A stretch of 64,000 nt of DNA, taken from the NCBI GenBank assembly GCA_008921705.1, contig VFFE01007015.1, positions 677,513 to 741,512 of the forward strand, read 5' to 3'. The notes under the pieces are model-generated. The model worked only from the letters and a program-made list of their open reading frames with translations, was not told the DNA's origin and did not search any database. The translations under genes were made by a program, and so were the position numbers. Below are positions 35,714 to 46,777 of the stretch, piece after piece (position 1 is the stretch's first letter; every line of letters begins with the position of its first letter). The DNA is from Burhinus oedicnemus. Taxonomy: Eukaryota; Chordata; Aves; Charadriiformes; Burhinidae.

Positions 35714-37465
35714 ATCACAGACTCACAGAATCACGGAATTTTCAGAGTTGGAAGGGACCTCTAGAGATCACCTAGTCCAAATCCCCTGCTAAAGCAGGAA
35801 TGCCTAGAGCACATTACTCAGGACTGCATCCAGGTGGGTCCTGAGAATCTCCAGAGAAGGGGACTCCACCACCTCCCTGGGCAGCCTGGTCCAGTGCTCT
35901 GGCACCCTCAAAGGAAAGAATTTTTTTCTTAAGTTTGAGTGGAACTTCCTGTGTTCCAACTCGTGCCCATTGCCCCTCGTCCTGTCACTGGGAACCACTG
36001 AAAAGAGTCTGCCTCCATCCTCCTTCAACCCACCCTTTAGATACTTAGAAGCGGTAATAAGGTCTCCCCTCAGCCTCCTCTTCTCCAGGCTCAAGAGTCC
36101 CAGCTCTCTCAGCCTTTCCTCATAAAGGAGGTGCTCCAATCCCCCAGTCATCTTTGTTGCCCTATGCTGTACTCTCTCCAAGAGTTCCCTGTCCCCCTTG
36201 AGCTGGGAAGCCCAGAACTGGAGACAGTATGCTAGAGGTGGCCTCACCAGTGCCGAGCAGAGGGGGAGAATGACCTTCCTCGACCTGCTGGCCACACTCT
36301 TGCCTATGCAGCCCAGGATTCCACTGGCCTTCCTGGTGACAAGGGCACATTGCTGGCTCATGGATATTTTCCTATCTACCAGGACCCGCAGATCCTTCTC
36401 CTCAGAACTGCTTGCCAGCAGGTGGTCCACCCCTAACCTATAGTGGTGCCTAGCATTCTTCCTCCCCAGGTGCAGGACCCTACACTTGCTCTTGTTGAAC
36501 CTCATGAGGTTCTTCTCTGCCCAGCACTCCAGTCTGTCCAGGTCACGCTGGATGGCAGCGCGGCCCTCTGGAGTGTCAGCCACCCCTCCCACTTTGGTAT
36601 CATCTGCGAACTTGCTGAGGATACACTCTGTCCCCTCATCCAGGTCATTGATGAATCTACTGAACAAGATTGGACTGCATATTGACCCCTGGGGGACACC
36701 ACTGGCTACGGGTCTCCAACTTGACACTGCTCCATTCATCACAACCCTCTGAGTTCTGTCACACAGCCAGCTCTCTATCCACCTCGCTCTCTCCTCGTCT
36801 AGCCCACACTTCCTCAGCTTCCTAAGGAGGATGTTTTGGGAGACAGTGTCAAAAACCTTGCTGAAGTCAAGGGAGATGACGTCTACTGCTCTCCCCTCAT
36901 CCAGCCAACCAGTTATAACATCATAGAAGGCTATCAGATTGGTCAAGCATGATTTACCCTTGGTAAATCCGCGTTGACCACTTCCAATAACTTCCTGTTC
37001 TTCAACATGTTTGGAGATGACATCCAGAACAAGTCGCTCCATTACCTTCCCAGGGAAAGAGGTGAGACTAACAGGCCTGTAGTTCCCTGGGTCCTCTTTC
37101 TTGCTCTTCTTGAGATTGGAGCGATGTCGGCCTTCTTCCAGTCCTCAGGCACCTCTCTTGTTCCCCATGGCCTTCCAAAGGCAATGGAGAGTGGTCTAGC
37201 AATAACATCTGCCAGCTCTCTCCGCACTCGTGGGTGCATCCCATCAGGGCCCATGGACTTATGGATGTCCAGCTTGGCCAAGTGGTCCCTAACCCGGTCC
37301 TCCTCAACTGAGGGAAAGTCTTCCTCTCTCCAGACCTTCCCTCTTACCTCCAGGGTCTGGGATTCATAAGGGACAGTTTTAGTAATGAAGACCGAAGAAA
37401 AGAAGGCATTCAGTAACTCTACCTTCTCTATGTCTTCCATCACTAGGGTGCCCATCTCATTCATC
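35714..37465 (-). mobile_element. CR1 LINE, 5'-truncated, best preserved (group 2)
   Basis: The longest and best-preserved CR1 here (about 1.75 kb). Its 3' tail is at the left on the plus strand ('cacagaatcacggaatt', about 35714-35740). The 3' UTR boxes follow ('gttggaagggacct', 'gatcacctagtcc'). ORF2 then continues up to the AELNAFFASVF-like block at the truncation point near 37465. The copy at 11535-12704 is its closest relative in the window. Upstream of 37465 the CR1 similarity stops abruptly beside a small inverted repeat. Confidence 0.97.
35804..37465 (-). pseudogene. CR1 ORF2 reverse transcriptase, 5'-truncated, one apparent frameshift
   Basis: Two overlapping frames make up this gene remnant. 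The upstream frame (37465 down to about 37115) encodes the pre-core region: MEDIEKVELLNAFFSSVF and HLAKLDIHKSMGPDGMHPRV. The downstream frame gives a 412-residue run (35804-37042). It has the [17 protein letters not shown] block (residues 25-41), motif [11 protein letters not shown] (58-67, catalytic Asp 59), motif B SGVPQGS (114-120) and FADD (145-148). It ends with a complete C-terminal domain ([11 protein letters not shown]) and a stop. The frame change maps to about 37111-37115 and looks like loss of a single base next to the APxF-KK block. The catalytic residues are all present. The endonuclease domain and ORF1 are missing, so it is not an autonomous element. Confidence 0.93.
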
Positions 37466-37468
37466 ATG

Positions 37469-37490
37469 TATGGCAATATGAATTGCCATA
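37469..37490. repeat. Inverted repeat, 9-bp arms, at the CR1 5' junction
   Basis: tatggcaat (37469-37477) and attgccata (37482-37490) are perfect reverse complements with a 4-base loop. They sit directly next to the 5' truncation point of the minus-strand CR1. Confidence 0.8.
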
Positions 37491-38337
37491 TAGTATCAAT
37501 CTTTTGTTCAATCAGGCATGATTTTTCAGCATGATACTCTGCAGTCTTTAATTCCTGCCAAAACCAAACGCACATACCTTCATAAATCCTTGATGATCTT
37601 TTCTTGTGTAAAGCTGCATATGCCTCCTGCACCCCTCTGCTCCGGTACATAAACAATTCATAGAAACAGCATGAGCTGGTGATTTTTTAATGTACAAAAC
37701 ACATTTTAATTGTTTGGTTGGCTTAATGGTACTAATATACTTAAAAGATACCAATGCATTTTAGTTATTTAGTAGTGATGCTGCATATAGGAACACTATG
37801 AAGCAATGATATAAAATTATGAGGGTTTGCGTTCTTTTGTTTTTACTTTTAATAACAGCTATTAGCTATTGTATATGGAAGGTACGCTCTATGGATATAA
37901 GTCTTTTGATGCAAACTTCTTTTGATTTTTTCAGTTTCACCCCCACATAATCAGTTAATTGAATCTATTTTCTCAACATATTGGGCACATTATATCGTAA
38001 TGCTGCAGCATATTCATACATGTTTGACTACTAGTAAGCTGACATCACAAATATATATACATTTTATATACATAGCAAGACTAGTAATAAGCTCAGATTG
38101 GTGTAAAACAATGTGAAAAACCAAGGGGTTTAGATGCAGCAGTTTTTAGACCTGAATTTAGATCTTTGCTGAAATAGGTGTGTACATTCAAAATTGCAAA
38201 CATGATAGTCTTCTATCAACTGCTACCTGACAAAGAAGTACAGAAGAAAAAAGTTGACTTGTTTGACACTTTGACTAGAAGATTCCTTAATTTCTTCAAG
38301 ATGTGCTTCTCCACGTAACAGACCTTTTCTGAACTTG
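37491..38337. other. Single-copy spacer between two CR1s
   Basis: AT-rich DNA without a recognised feature. The frame that extends the CR1 coding frame from 37465 to 37656 shows no CR1 similarity and is probably a chance extension. Confidence 0.5.
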
Positions 38338-39161
38338 CTGTGCTGCCATTCAGCATGACCTGGACAGGCTGGAGAGTTGGGCAGAGAGAAACCTCATGAA
38401 GTTCAACAAGGGCAAGTGTAAGGTCCTGCACCTGGGGAGGAATAACCCCATCCACCAGTACAGGTTAGGGGCTGACCTGCTGGAAAGCAACTCTGTGGAA
38501 AGGGACCTGGGAATTCTGGTGGACAGCAGGATGACCATGAGGCAACAATGTGCCCTTGTGGCCAAGAAGGCCAATGGCATCAAGAGGTGTGTGGCAAGCA
38601 GGTTGTGGGAGGTTCTCCTCCCCCTCTACTCTGCCCTGGTGAGGCTGCACCTGGAGTCCTGTGTCCAGTTCTGGGCTCCCCAGTTCAAGAAGGACAGGGA
38701 ACTGCTGGAGAGGGTACAGCAGAGCGCTGCAAAGATGATTAGGGGGCTGGAACATCTTTCTTATGAGGAAAGGTTGAGGGACTTGGGTCTTTTGAGTCTG
38801 GAGAAGAGAAGGCTCAGAGGGGATCTCATTAATAGCTATAAATACTTCAAGGGAGGGTGCCAGGAGGATGGGACCAGTGTTTTTTCAGTGGCGCCCAGTG
38901 ATAGGGCAAGAGGTAATGGGCACAAACTTGACCATAGGAAGTTCCACCTGAACATGAGGAGGAACTTCTTTCCTTTGAGGGTGGCAGAGCAGTGGAAAAG
39001 GCTGCCCAGAGAGGTGGTGGAGTCTCCAAGTCCGGAGACATTCCAAACCCTCCTGGATGCCATCCTGTGCAACCTGCTGTAGGTGTCCCTGCTCTGGCAG
39101 GGGGGTTGGACTAGCTGATCTCCAGAGGTCCCTTCCAACCCCTGTGATTCTGTGGTTCTGT
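38338..39161 (+). mobile_element. CR1 LINE, 5'-truncated (group 1)
   Basis: It begins at 'tgctgtgctgccattcagcatg', just after where the FADD region would be. It runs through the ORF2 C-terminal domain to the 3' UTR boxes ('ggactagctgatctccagaggtcccttccaacc') and a short ATTCTGTG tail ending near 39161. It is close in sequence to 1-769 and 12711-13667 but retains CAG (38666-38668) where those copies have TAG. Confidence 0.97.
38396..39082 (+). pseudogene. CR1 ORF2 C-terminal domain, open to its natural stop
   Basis: A 228-residue uninterrupted reading frame for the C-terminal part of CR1 ORF2. It runs from the [15 protein letters not shown] block through [58 protein letters not shown] and [13 protein letters not shown] to NLL and the stop. 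A 12-base in-frame deletion near 38580 removes four residues of the GxLGCIK block. The reverse transcriptase core is absent, so this is a dead 5'-truncated copy although it has no stop. The chosen ATG is simply the first Met in the fragment. Confidence 0.92.
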
Positions 39162-42100
39162 AAGAGCTCAGCAGTTCTGCAAGTAAGCTGATGTGGTTGA
39201 GGTCTGCAAAACTTGTAACAGTATGAGCAAATTTTTTAAAACCACTATTGTAAGTATATATGTGTGTGTGTAAATATACATATAAAAAGGACTTGTTCTA
39301 TTCTAATTATTAAATAAATCGCTAGTGAGAATATTCAGAAAAATGGTGGAAATAATGGTTTCTGTGCTTTCTTCTATTTGAATACATTTTGCAGATGCCA
39401 TGAAAATACATGATATCACAAGATACTTAATGTAATTATCAGTTCTTCTACTGTAGCTACTGCACAAGGCCCAGCAAAATAAAGAATTCATAAAGAAATG
39501 AAAAAGCAAGAACAAATTTAGGGATTAGAATAGTTAACATGAAAGCATAAGAAAAAACATGGGCTTTATAAGCAAATTCCACTAGTTAAAACACAGAAGC
39601 TGTCCCATAAGTCAGCACTAGATTTAGGCTTCTTCCCAGTTTTGTGAGGTCTATAAATGCTAAAGCTACAAAACTGTGCTCCTTTTTATGTTTTCTTTGT
39701 ATGACCCAGTGATTCTTGAATTATGTTCTGCAAAGTGGAACGATCCTAATAGACTTAGTAGCTTAGACAATGGTTAGAGCACTTAAGTGGAAAATTGAAA
39801 TATGGTTTTTAATCTACTCACACACAAAAAGGAACTGGACCTCTATCTCCCTCTTCCTAGCTAATTTTTCTGTAACAGACAGGCAGTTGTCAAAAAAGCA
39901 GGCAGATTCACAACTGGTTTAAAAAAACAAGCAAACAAACAAACCTGAGCTTTGCTCAATTATTTGGAAGAATGAATGTAGATGCCTAACCTTACATGGG
40001 AACTCCAGACTGCAAAAGGACCTTTCTTTATCTCCTGAGTGAGGCGTTCAAAGGGAAGAGTTAAACTTTGTATCTCCACGTAACGTACTGTGAGGGCTAA
40101 ATCATAGTATATTCTTGTTCAGTGTTTTGAAAGATTTCGCCCATACTCAGTATCTTTACTGTTCCTCTTTTGACCCACATTCACTATTAATAGGTGGTTG
40201 ATATGATAGGGCTATATTTTAACTTACAGTCCAAACCAGAGAGAGTGAAGTGGAATTATATCTGCTGTGTGTCAAGAGGGCTTGTCAGTATACACATTTA
40301 TCAGGTATAGTGATAAAGATGCAACTTAAGATTTTGCAGCAGCAGTAAAATCCCTTGGATAATGCCAAAATGTAATGACATGGATGCTGAGTGAGGTGGT
40401 TGGATCTGAGAAAAAGTGATAGCTTTATGAAGAGAGTGGTATAAAAATATACACATCACAGTGCTTGCATCTCTGTGAGGAATTTCTTGACACTACCATC
40501 AGAGCATGCAGTACAGATCACTCTTTATGCTGATATGTAATCTTTCCTTCCATGGAAGATACAGAGCAAAATATGATTGTTTTTAATTCAGTGTACAGAA
40601 ACCAGGTCTAAAAGTAAAACATTTGAGGTTTTCGAAAATGTAAATATATTTTTATGCGGAGTCATTATACATTTAAAAAAGTTAATTAATCAAAACAAAC
40701 ATAACCACCCCAAATGACAAAAACCAAAAATGTTCAGATAAAAAAAAATTTCAGTTTTTCACAAAACTTGCATTGACAATTTTTCATATCTGAGGCAGTG
40801 TTTGGGACAAATTCTAGAAACATAAAATGCAACACTTACATAAGAGAGTCCAAATGTACATAAATTGAATAAAATATGATGTTTAACATGTTATGATTAT
40901 TGTATTCCTCTGAATAAACATGCCAAAGCTATCTTACATGACAAAAAGAATAATGTGCACTACCTCATAAAATGGCAATTTTTTCCCGGCTTGAGTCCAA
41001 AGAAAGTTTATTTTGTTGATGGTTCATATTTTGCATGAACACTGTATGCTTATTTGAGCCCTTTTAGATGACATTTAATAGGAAGTTCAGACTTGCAATG
41101 TTGAAATTATTTTTTTTATGTAAAAGCTGCAGTCTGCAGCGCTCAATTTCCCTGGTTGAAAACCATCTAGCTTTTGATGACAACCCACAAAAGACAAACC
41201 ATTTTAATGACAAAAAGCAGGATTTCTATGATTTGGTTGAAAGAATTTTCTAGCTAAAGTAATAAACCTTCCAAGATTTTCCCCTGTGAAATGTCGCCAT
41301 TTAGCATTTTTGTTAAGTTATAAAACTTTTTTTTAATGGCAGTATGACACACTGTCCAAAGTTTATGTGGAGTTTTAGAAACTTTTTGTGAGTCCCAGAT
41401 GCAGCTCCTACTGTGTGGTTAAAAAAAGGGGTACTGTAGTACATGTAGCTTTGGGGAATGATTTTCGTGGATACTTTTTATCAATCTAGATCCCATCAGA
41501 ATACCTTCTGCTGATTTCTCTGAGGGACAGAGTTAGACTGACAGCTTAAAACAACTGCAAACACCTTTTGCTATTATCAGGAGTACAGAAATTCTACACA
41601 TGCAATACCTTCTTTGTAAAATAAATATGGATAATTTCAAGTGAAACTACTGTCCATTCAGTAACCATAGATTTAAGGGAAGATGATAGGTTTTGCAATA
41701 CTAAGATAAGACATGCTTTAGCCAAAAGGCTATCAAGTTGTGCCTGTTCAGCACCATAAATGAAATGCTTGTTAACAAAATGTCACTGCAGAGTTTGAGA
41801 AGCCAGGTGTCAGAAAATTAAAACAGGATTGTAGGAACTGAACCAGGTATATGAAATATTCATGGTTGTTGCTCACGGACTTCTTGATTGCTTCCATGTC
41901 TCCTATTTCTAATAATTTATCTAAACAATCTTTAATGAACAAGTTTGATCTTTGAATTTTTTGGGGGGGAGGGGATCTTCAAGAAAAAGAGAACATTCTC
42001 CTTTGCATTTTACTTGGTAAGCGTATGGAAAACTAATCTACTTAATTACATTTGTTGTCAGATTGTTCACGTTTCTTGAAACATTGAAGTATCATGCTAA

Positions 42101-42950
42101 CAGTTTGTCATTTTGAAGAATCAAACCGAGAACTTTTTGTCATAACCTGGGTGTTACCAGAGATAATCTCATATTACATTACCAAAGAAGGATATTTTAC
42201 AAATCACAGTGACACCTTATATACCCTGCAGAAAGAAAAATGTAAAAACAGTTGTTTTCTGTTGAAGATATTTTGTTTGTATTTTTTATTCATTCTTAGA
42301 AGTAAAAAAAATCCACAAATATATTTTTTTCTTCTTTGTGAAACAAATATTTTTCACTTCCTGTTCCAGAAAGAATAATCCTCTCTCTAGTCTTTCTTCT
42401 TCAGAAATCTCAAGGACTTTTCAGACACCTCAGAAACCAAATTTATATCTAATTAGGCTATTAAACAACCACATTAATCTTAGCGCTGCTACAAAAAATG
42501 GTCAAGCTGCTACAGGTATCAGATACTGCAATGATACTATGCTTGCATCTTAAACAAAACAAAAAAACCTCCACAATAAAGTATTTAATTCAGCCTCAAA
42601 ATACTGTGCTTGATGTGTTGTGAACTTCATATAAAGCATTTTCATTACTATTATCTTTTCAGTTTCTAAGCATTGAAAAGATTATAGCCACACTTTCATG
42701 GGAAAGAATAAAGACCTTGTGCAAAGTCATCTACAATATAACAAGGCTATCTACAGAAATGTAATAACAGAACACTGAATTTAGCATCTTTAAACTTATT
42801 GTTATTTAAATTATTTTTGAAGGAAAATAATGACATTAAAAATATAACACACAAAATCTGAATACTTGTGTTGCTGGTACAATCATCTGGTCAGCCTTGC
42901 ATTTATTTTTTAAATAAGAAAATAAGAATACAATTATATGCAAATTTATA
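39162..42950. other. AT-rich single-copy DNA, no gene seen
   Basis: No exon or further transposon recognised. A small TA/TG-rich patch lies at 39250-39287 and a G-rich spot (gggggggagggg) at about 41962-41973. Confidence 0.55.
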
Positions 42951-43562
42951 TAGAATCATAGAATCGTAGAATGGTTAGAGTTGGAAAGGACCTTAAAGAT
43001 CATCTAGTTCCAAGCCCCCTGCTTTAGGCACGGACACCTGTTACTAGACAAGGTTGCTCAAAGCCCCGTCCAACCTGGCCTTGAACAATTCCGGAGATGG
43101 GGCACCCACAACTTCCCTGGACAACCTGTTCGTGTGTCTCCCTACCCTCAGAGTAAAGAATTTCTTCTTAATATCTTATCTAAATCTGCCATCTTTCAGT
43201 TTAAAACCATTACCCCTCGTCCTGTCACAACACTCCCTGATAAAGAGTCCCTCCCCATCTTTCCTGCAAGCTCCCTTTAAGTACTGGAAGGCTGCTATAA
43301 GGTCCCCCCAGAGCCTTCTCTTCTCCAGGCTGAACAACCCCAACTCTCTCAGCTTGTCTTCACAGGAGAAGTGCTCCACCCCTCTGATCATCTTTGTGGT
43401 CCTCCTCTGGACTTTCTCCAACAGGTCCATGTCCTTTTTATGTTGGGGGCTCCAGAGCTGGATGCAGTAACTCCAGGTGGAGTCTCACCAGAGCAGAGTA
43501 GAGGGGCAGAATAACCTAACCTGACCTGCTGGCTGTGCTTCTTTTGATGCAGCCCAGAAGGA
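42951..43562 (-). mobile_element. CR1 LINE 3' part (older group)
   Basis: A minus-strand CR1 with its tail at the left ('tagaatcatagaatcgtagaatgg', 42951-42974), then the 'gttggaaaggacct' and 'gatcatctagttcc' boxes. The C-terminal coding region is broken into frames; the best open block is 43176-43430 ([36 protein letters not shown]). The 5' truncation is near 43562, in the 'gatgcagcccagaag' segment. It resembles the copy at 20496-20823 in tail and 3' UTR. Confidence 0.94.
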
Positions 43563-45239
43563 GCATTTAGAATGTTTTCAAAATTAACCCATATACTGTT
43601 TTTTCCCATAGGGAAATGGCAGATGAGGGACAGTGGAACACACTCTCCAATCAAGTATCAATCACAATATTCAAGACAGTGGTATTAAATTCCCACTCTT
43701 TTTTCAGTTCAGCACAGAAAAAAACCTCGTTTCCCTGCACATGTCTTCAGCAGGAAAGTTCCTTTGTTGTTAGCTAAATAAGGAAGAGTATTGGCAGCGC
43801 ATATGTTCCCGGTAGTGAGGCCCACCGTCACGGTCCTACTGTGAAAGCAGAGTCAGCGTAACATTTTGAATCACTTCAACGTACTGATTCAGCATTTCTG
43901 AGATAAGTAATTTAAAAGAATAAATTTAGCATAACATCAAGTTTGAGTATTAAATAAGGGACATCCTTCACTATGAGGGACATTTGACATGTAGGTTTTA
44001 AATGAACAGACTTATGTACATACCCGGTGTAAAAAAAATAAATAATGCACACTTGACATGGCTTCACTTAAATAGCAGTATTTTAAAGAAAATTGTTATG
44101 TGAAGCAAACAGCTTCTGTAGAGCTTCTTCTTGTTAGTTGAATTTAAGTTATTTGCTGCACAAATTAGGTACAAGATATGAAGCACAAAAGAGAACACGC
44201 CCAAAACATTGGTTTCTCCAAATGGCTTGTCTAAATGAAAAAAAGGCTGTTGTTAAACTACCGATATTATGTACACTTACACAGATATTAGAGTGAAGCC
44301 TTGCCCAAACTGTGGCTTGGTGTAGCCTCTCCACAGTAGTCCACAGAAGATTTTGAATGAGTGAGAGATTTTGCCCACTACATAGCATATCCAACCAGTA
44401 ACAATTCCAAAAAATTACTACAGCTGAAAAGCAGAAGAGTTTTCTGTTTTGAACATTCTGGCCATCTTATTGAAGACTGAAGAATATCACAACAAGGAAA
44501 CACACTTTGGAAGACAAAACCCCACTAGATATTATCAAAAAACAAAAAAATTACCTAAAAGGCAAAGCAAAAGTTTATACACTCCTGCTTCACCTCTTTT
44601 TCATCTTGTATTAGAGAAAAAGAAGTCACATTATGAACGTATATTGTCTGCAACTGAGATTCCAAAAAACAAGCTTGGAAAGAAACTTTATCTGTATTCT
44701 TCCATGATTTAGAGTTTCCTGTTTACAGAAAATGATGGAGTTTGAAGATATTTTGAATGTAAAAATTATGGATGTAAAAATCTAAGTCTGTGCTGTTAGT
44801 CTAAGTCTACTCTGCTTTCAAATTTTCAGATATGCTATAACAGTTATACTAATCTTTTTAGAAGATTAGTGTAACTGGTAAGTCAATGAACACAGTTGAT
44901 TAGGATGCAATTGATTTTTCTTTTAAAAAACATTGAAATCAAATGTTTTTCATTCCAAATCTAACCTGCAGCTCTTAGAATTCCCTCTTCTTCTTGTGCT
45001 GTGATACCCATAGAAGCAGTTTTAATGGTTTATTACAAAGGACGTGATTCAGGCAAGTAGTCCTATCAGCAGAGAACAAGACAATGAGACGTCCAACCTA
45101 TATCACATGAGACAATGTGTAGACATTTCTAATCTACATTTTCACCAGCATATTACATCTTACTGAGTTCAGCAGAAAAAGCCAGGAGGCCTGCATGATG
45201 AATAAGGAGATCCTGGAAAAAAAATCAAATGTAAAAAAA
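43563..45239. other. Single-copy DNA with a small CpG cluster
   Basis: No gene seen. About six CpGs are clustered at 43795-43860, unusual for the surroundings. The remainder is AT-rich. Confidence 0.5.
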
Positions 45240-46777
45240 AATTATACCGAAGGTGGAAGCAGGGGCAAGTAACCTGGGAGGAATACAGAGACACTTCTAT
45301 AGCATACTTTCTTAACTAGAGACCTGGTTAAGAAAGCCAAAGCCCATGTGGAATTGAATCTGGCCAGGGATATCAAAAGCAACAAGAAGGGTTTCTGTAA
45401 GTATATAGGAAACACAAGGAAAACTATGGGGGAATGTGGGCATGGCACTGAATGGGGAAAGTGAAACAGGACATGGAAAAGGCTGGGATACTGAATGCTG
45501 CCTTTGCCTCAGTCTTTACTAGCAAGACCAGTCTTCAGGAATCCCAGGTGTTTGACATCAAGGGGAAAGGCTGGAAGACATACCGTTTGTGGAAAAGGAT
45601 CAGGTTAGAGACTATTTAGGCAAACTGAGTATGCAGTCCATTGTCCCTAATGGGATACGCCTACGAGGACTGATGGAGCTGGCTGACACTATTGCAAGGC
45701 CACTCTTGAAAATCTTTGAATGATCATGGCAATTAGAAGTGCCTGAAGATTGAAGGAAAGCAAGCGTCACTCCTATTCTCAAACAGGGCAAGAAGGAGGA
45801 CCCAAGGAACTACAGATTCATCAGCCTCACCTCGATCCCCAGGAAGACGATTGAACAACTAATCCTGGAAAACATTTCGTTGCACAAGGAGGACACGACA
45901 GGCATCAGGAATATTCAGCATGACTTCACCAAAAGGAAATCATGCCTAAGCAACCTGATAACCATCTGTGATGAAATGACTGGCTTCGTAGTTGAGGGGA
46001 AAGAAGTGGACACTGTCTACCTTGACACTAGTAAGGCTTTTGACACTGTCTCCCATAAGATTCTCATAGACAAGTTGTCGATGTGTGGGCTGGATGAATA
46101 GGTGGCTTGAAAACAGGCTGAATCACCTGGCCGAAACGGTAGTGAACAGTGGCACAAAGTCTAGTTGGAGGCTAGTGAATAACAATGTATCTCAGGGGTC
46201 AATCCTGTTCAACATCTTTGTTAATGATTTGGATGATGAGGCACAGTGTACCCTCAAAAAGTTTGGTGATGACACAAAACGGGGAGGAGTGGCTGATACA
46301 CCAGGGGATCGTACTGCCATTCAGAGGGATCTCAACAGGCTAGAAAAATGGGCTGATGGAAATCTCTTGAAGTTCAACAAGAAGTGCAAAGTCCTGTACC
46401 TGGGAGGAACAGTTCCATTCACCAGTACATTCTGGGGGCCACCCAAGCTGGAAAGTTGCTTGGCAGAAAATGACCTGGCAGTCCTGGTGGAAACCAAGTT
46501 GAACAGGAGCCAGCAATGTATCCTTGCCACAAAGAAGGCTAATGGTATTCTGGCTGCATTAGACAAAGCAGGTCGAGGGAGGTGATCATTCCTCTCCATT
46601 CAGCAAGGCGTACCTGGAATACTGTGTTAAGTTCTGGGGTCCCCAGTACAAGAGGGACATGGCCATACTGGAGACAGTTCAGCAAAGGGCCGTGACGATG
46701 ATGAAGGGACTAGAGCATCTCTCCTATGAGGAAAGGCTGAGAGAGCTGCAACTGTTCAGCCTAGAGAAGAGAAGGTT
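45240..46777 (+). mobile_element. CR1 LINE truncated at both ends
   Basis: This copy reaches farther 5' into ORF2 than any other here. It starts near 'ggtggaagcaggggcaagtaacctgggagg' and the VKKAKAHVELNLARDIKSNKK linker (about 45327-45388). It continues through the reverse transcriptase core. It stops abruptly at 46777 inside the SLEKRR block ('agcctagagaagagaaggt') and lacks the last part of ORF2, the 3' UTR and the tail. Losing the 3' end is unusual for CR1, so a later deletion or rearrangement is likely. Confidence 0.94.
45310..46777 (+). pseudogene. CR1 ORF2 fragment: linker plus reverse transcriptase, frameshifted
   Basis: Coding similarity runs from the linker between endonuclease and reverse transcriptase to the C-terminal domain, in several frames. 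Motif A reads YLDTSKAFDTV (46018-46050) with the catalytic Asp kept and the usual Phe replaced by Thr. The active-site box is FGDD (near 46261-46272) where most CR1 copies have FADD. A stop interrupts GLDE at 46099-46101, and further frame changes follow near 46585. The copy is inactive. Confidence 0.88.

Noticed and set aside
36162..36752. Several plus-strand and alternative frames over the minus-strand CR1
   Set aside because: Shadow frames of the reverse transcriptase gene in GC-richer DNA.
37466..37656. N-terminal extension of the upstream CR1 frame (about 64 residues)
   Set aside because: The residues before the AELNAFF-like block do not match CR1 ORF2. The frame simply runs into flanking DNA.
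42094..42378. 94-residue frame as a possible exon
   Set aside because: AT-driven composition, no recognised domain, and no clear splice or polyadenylation context.
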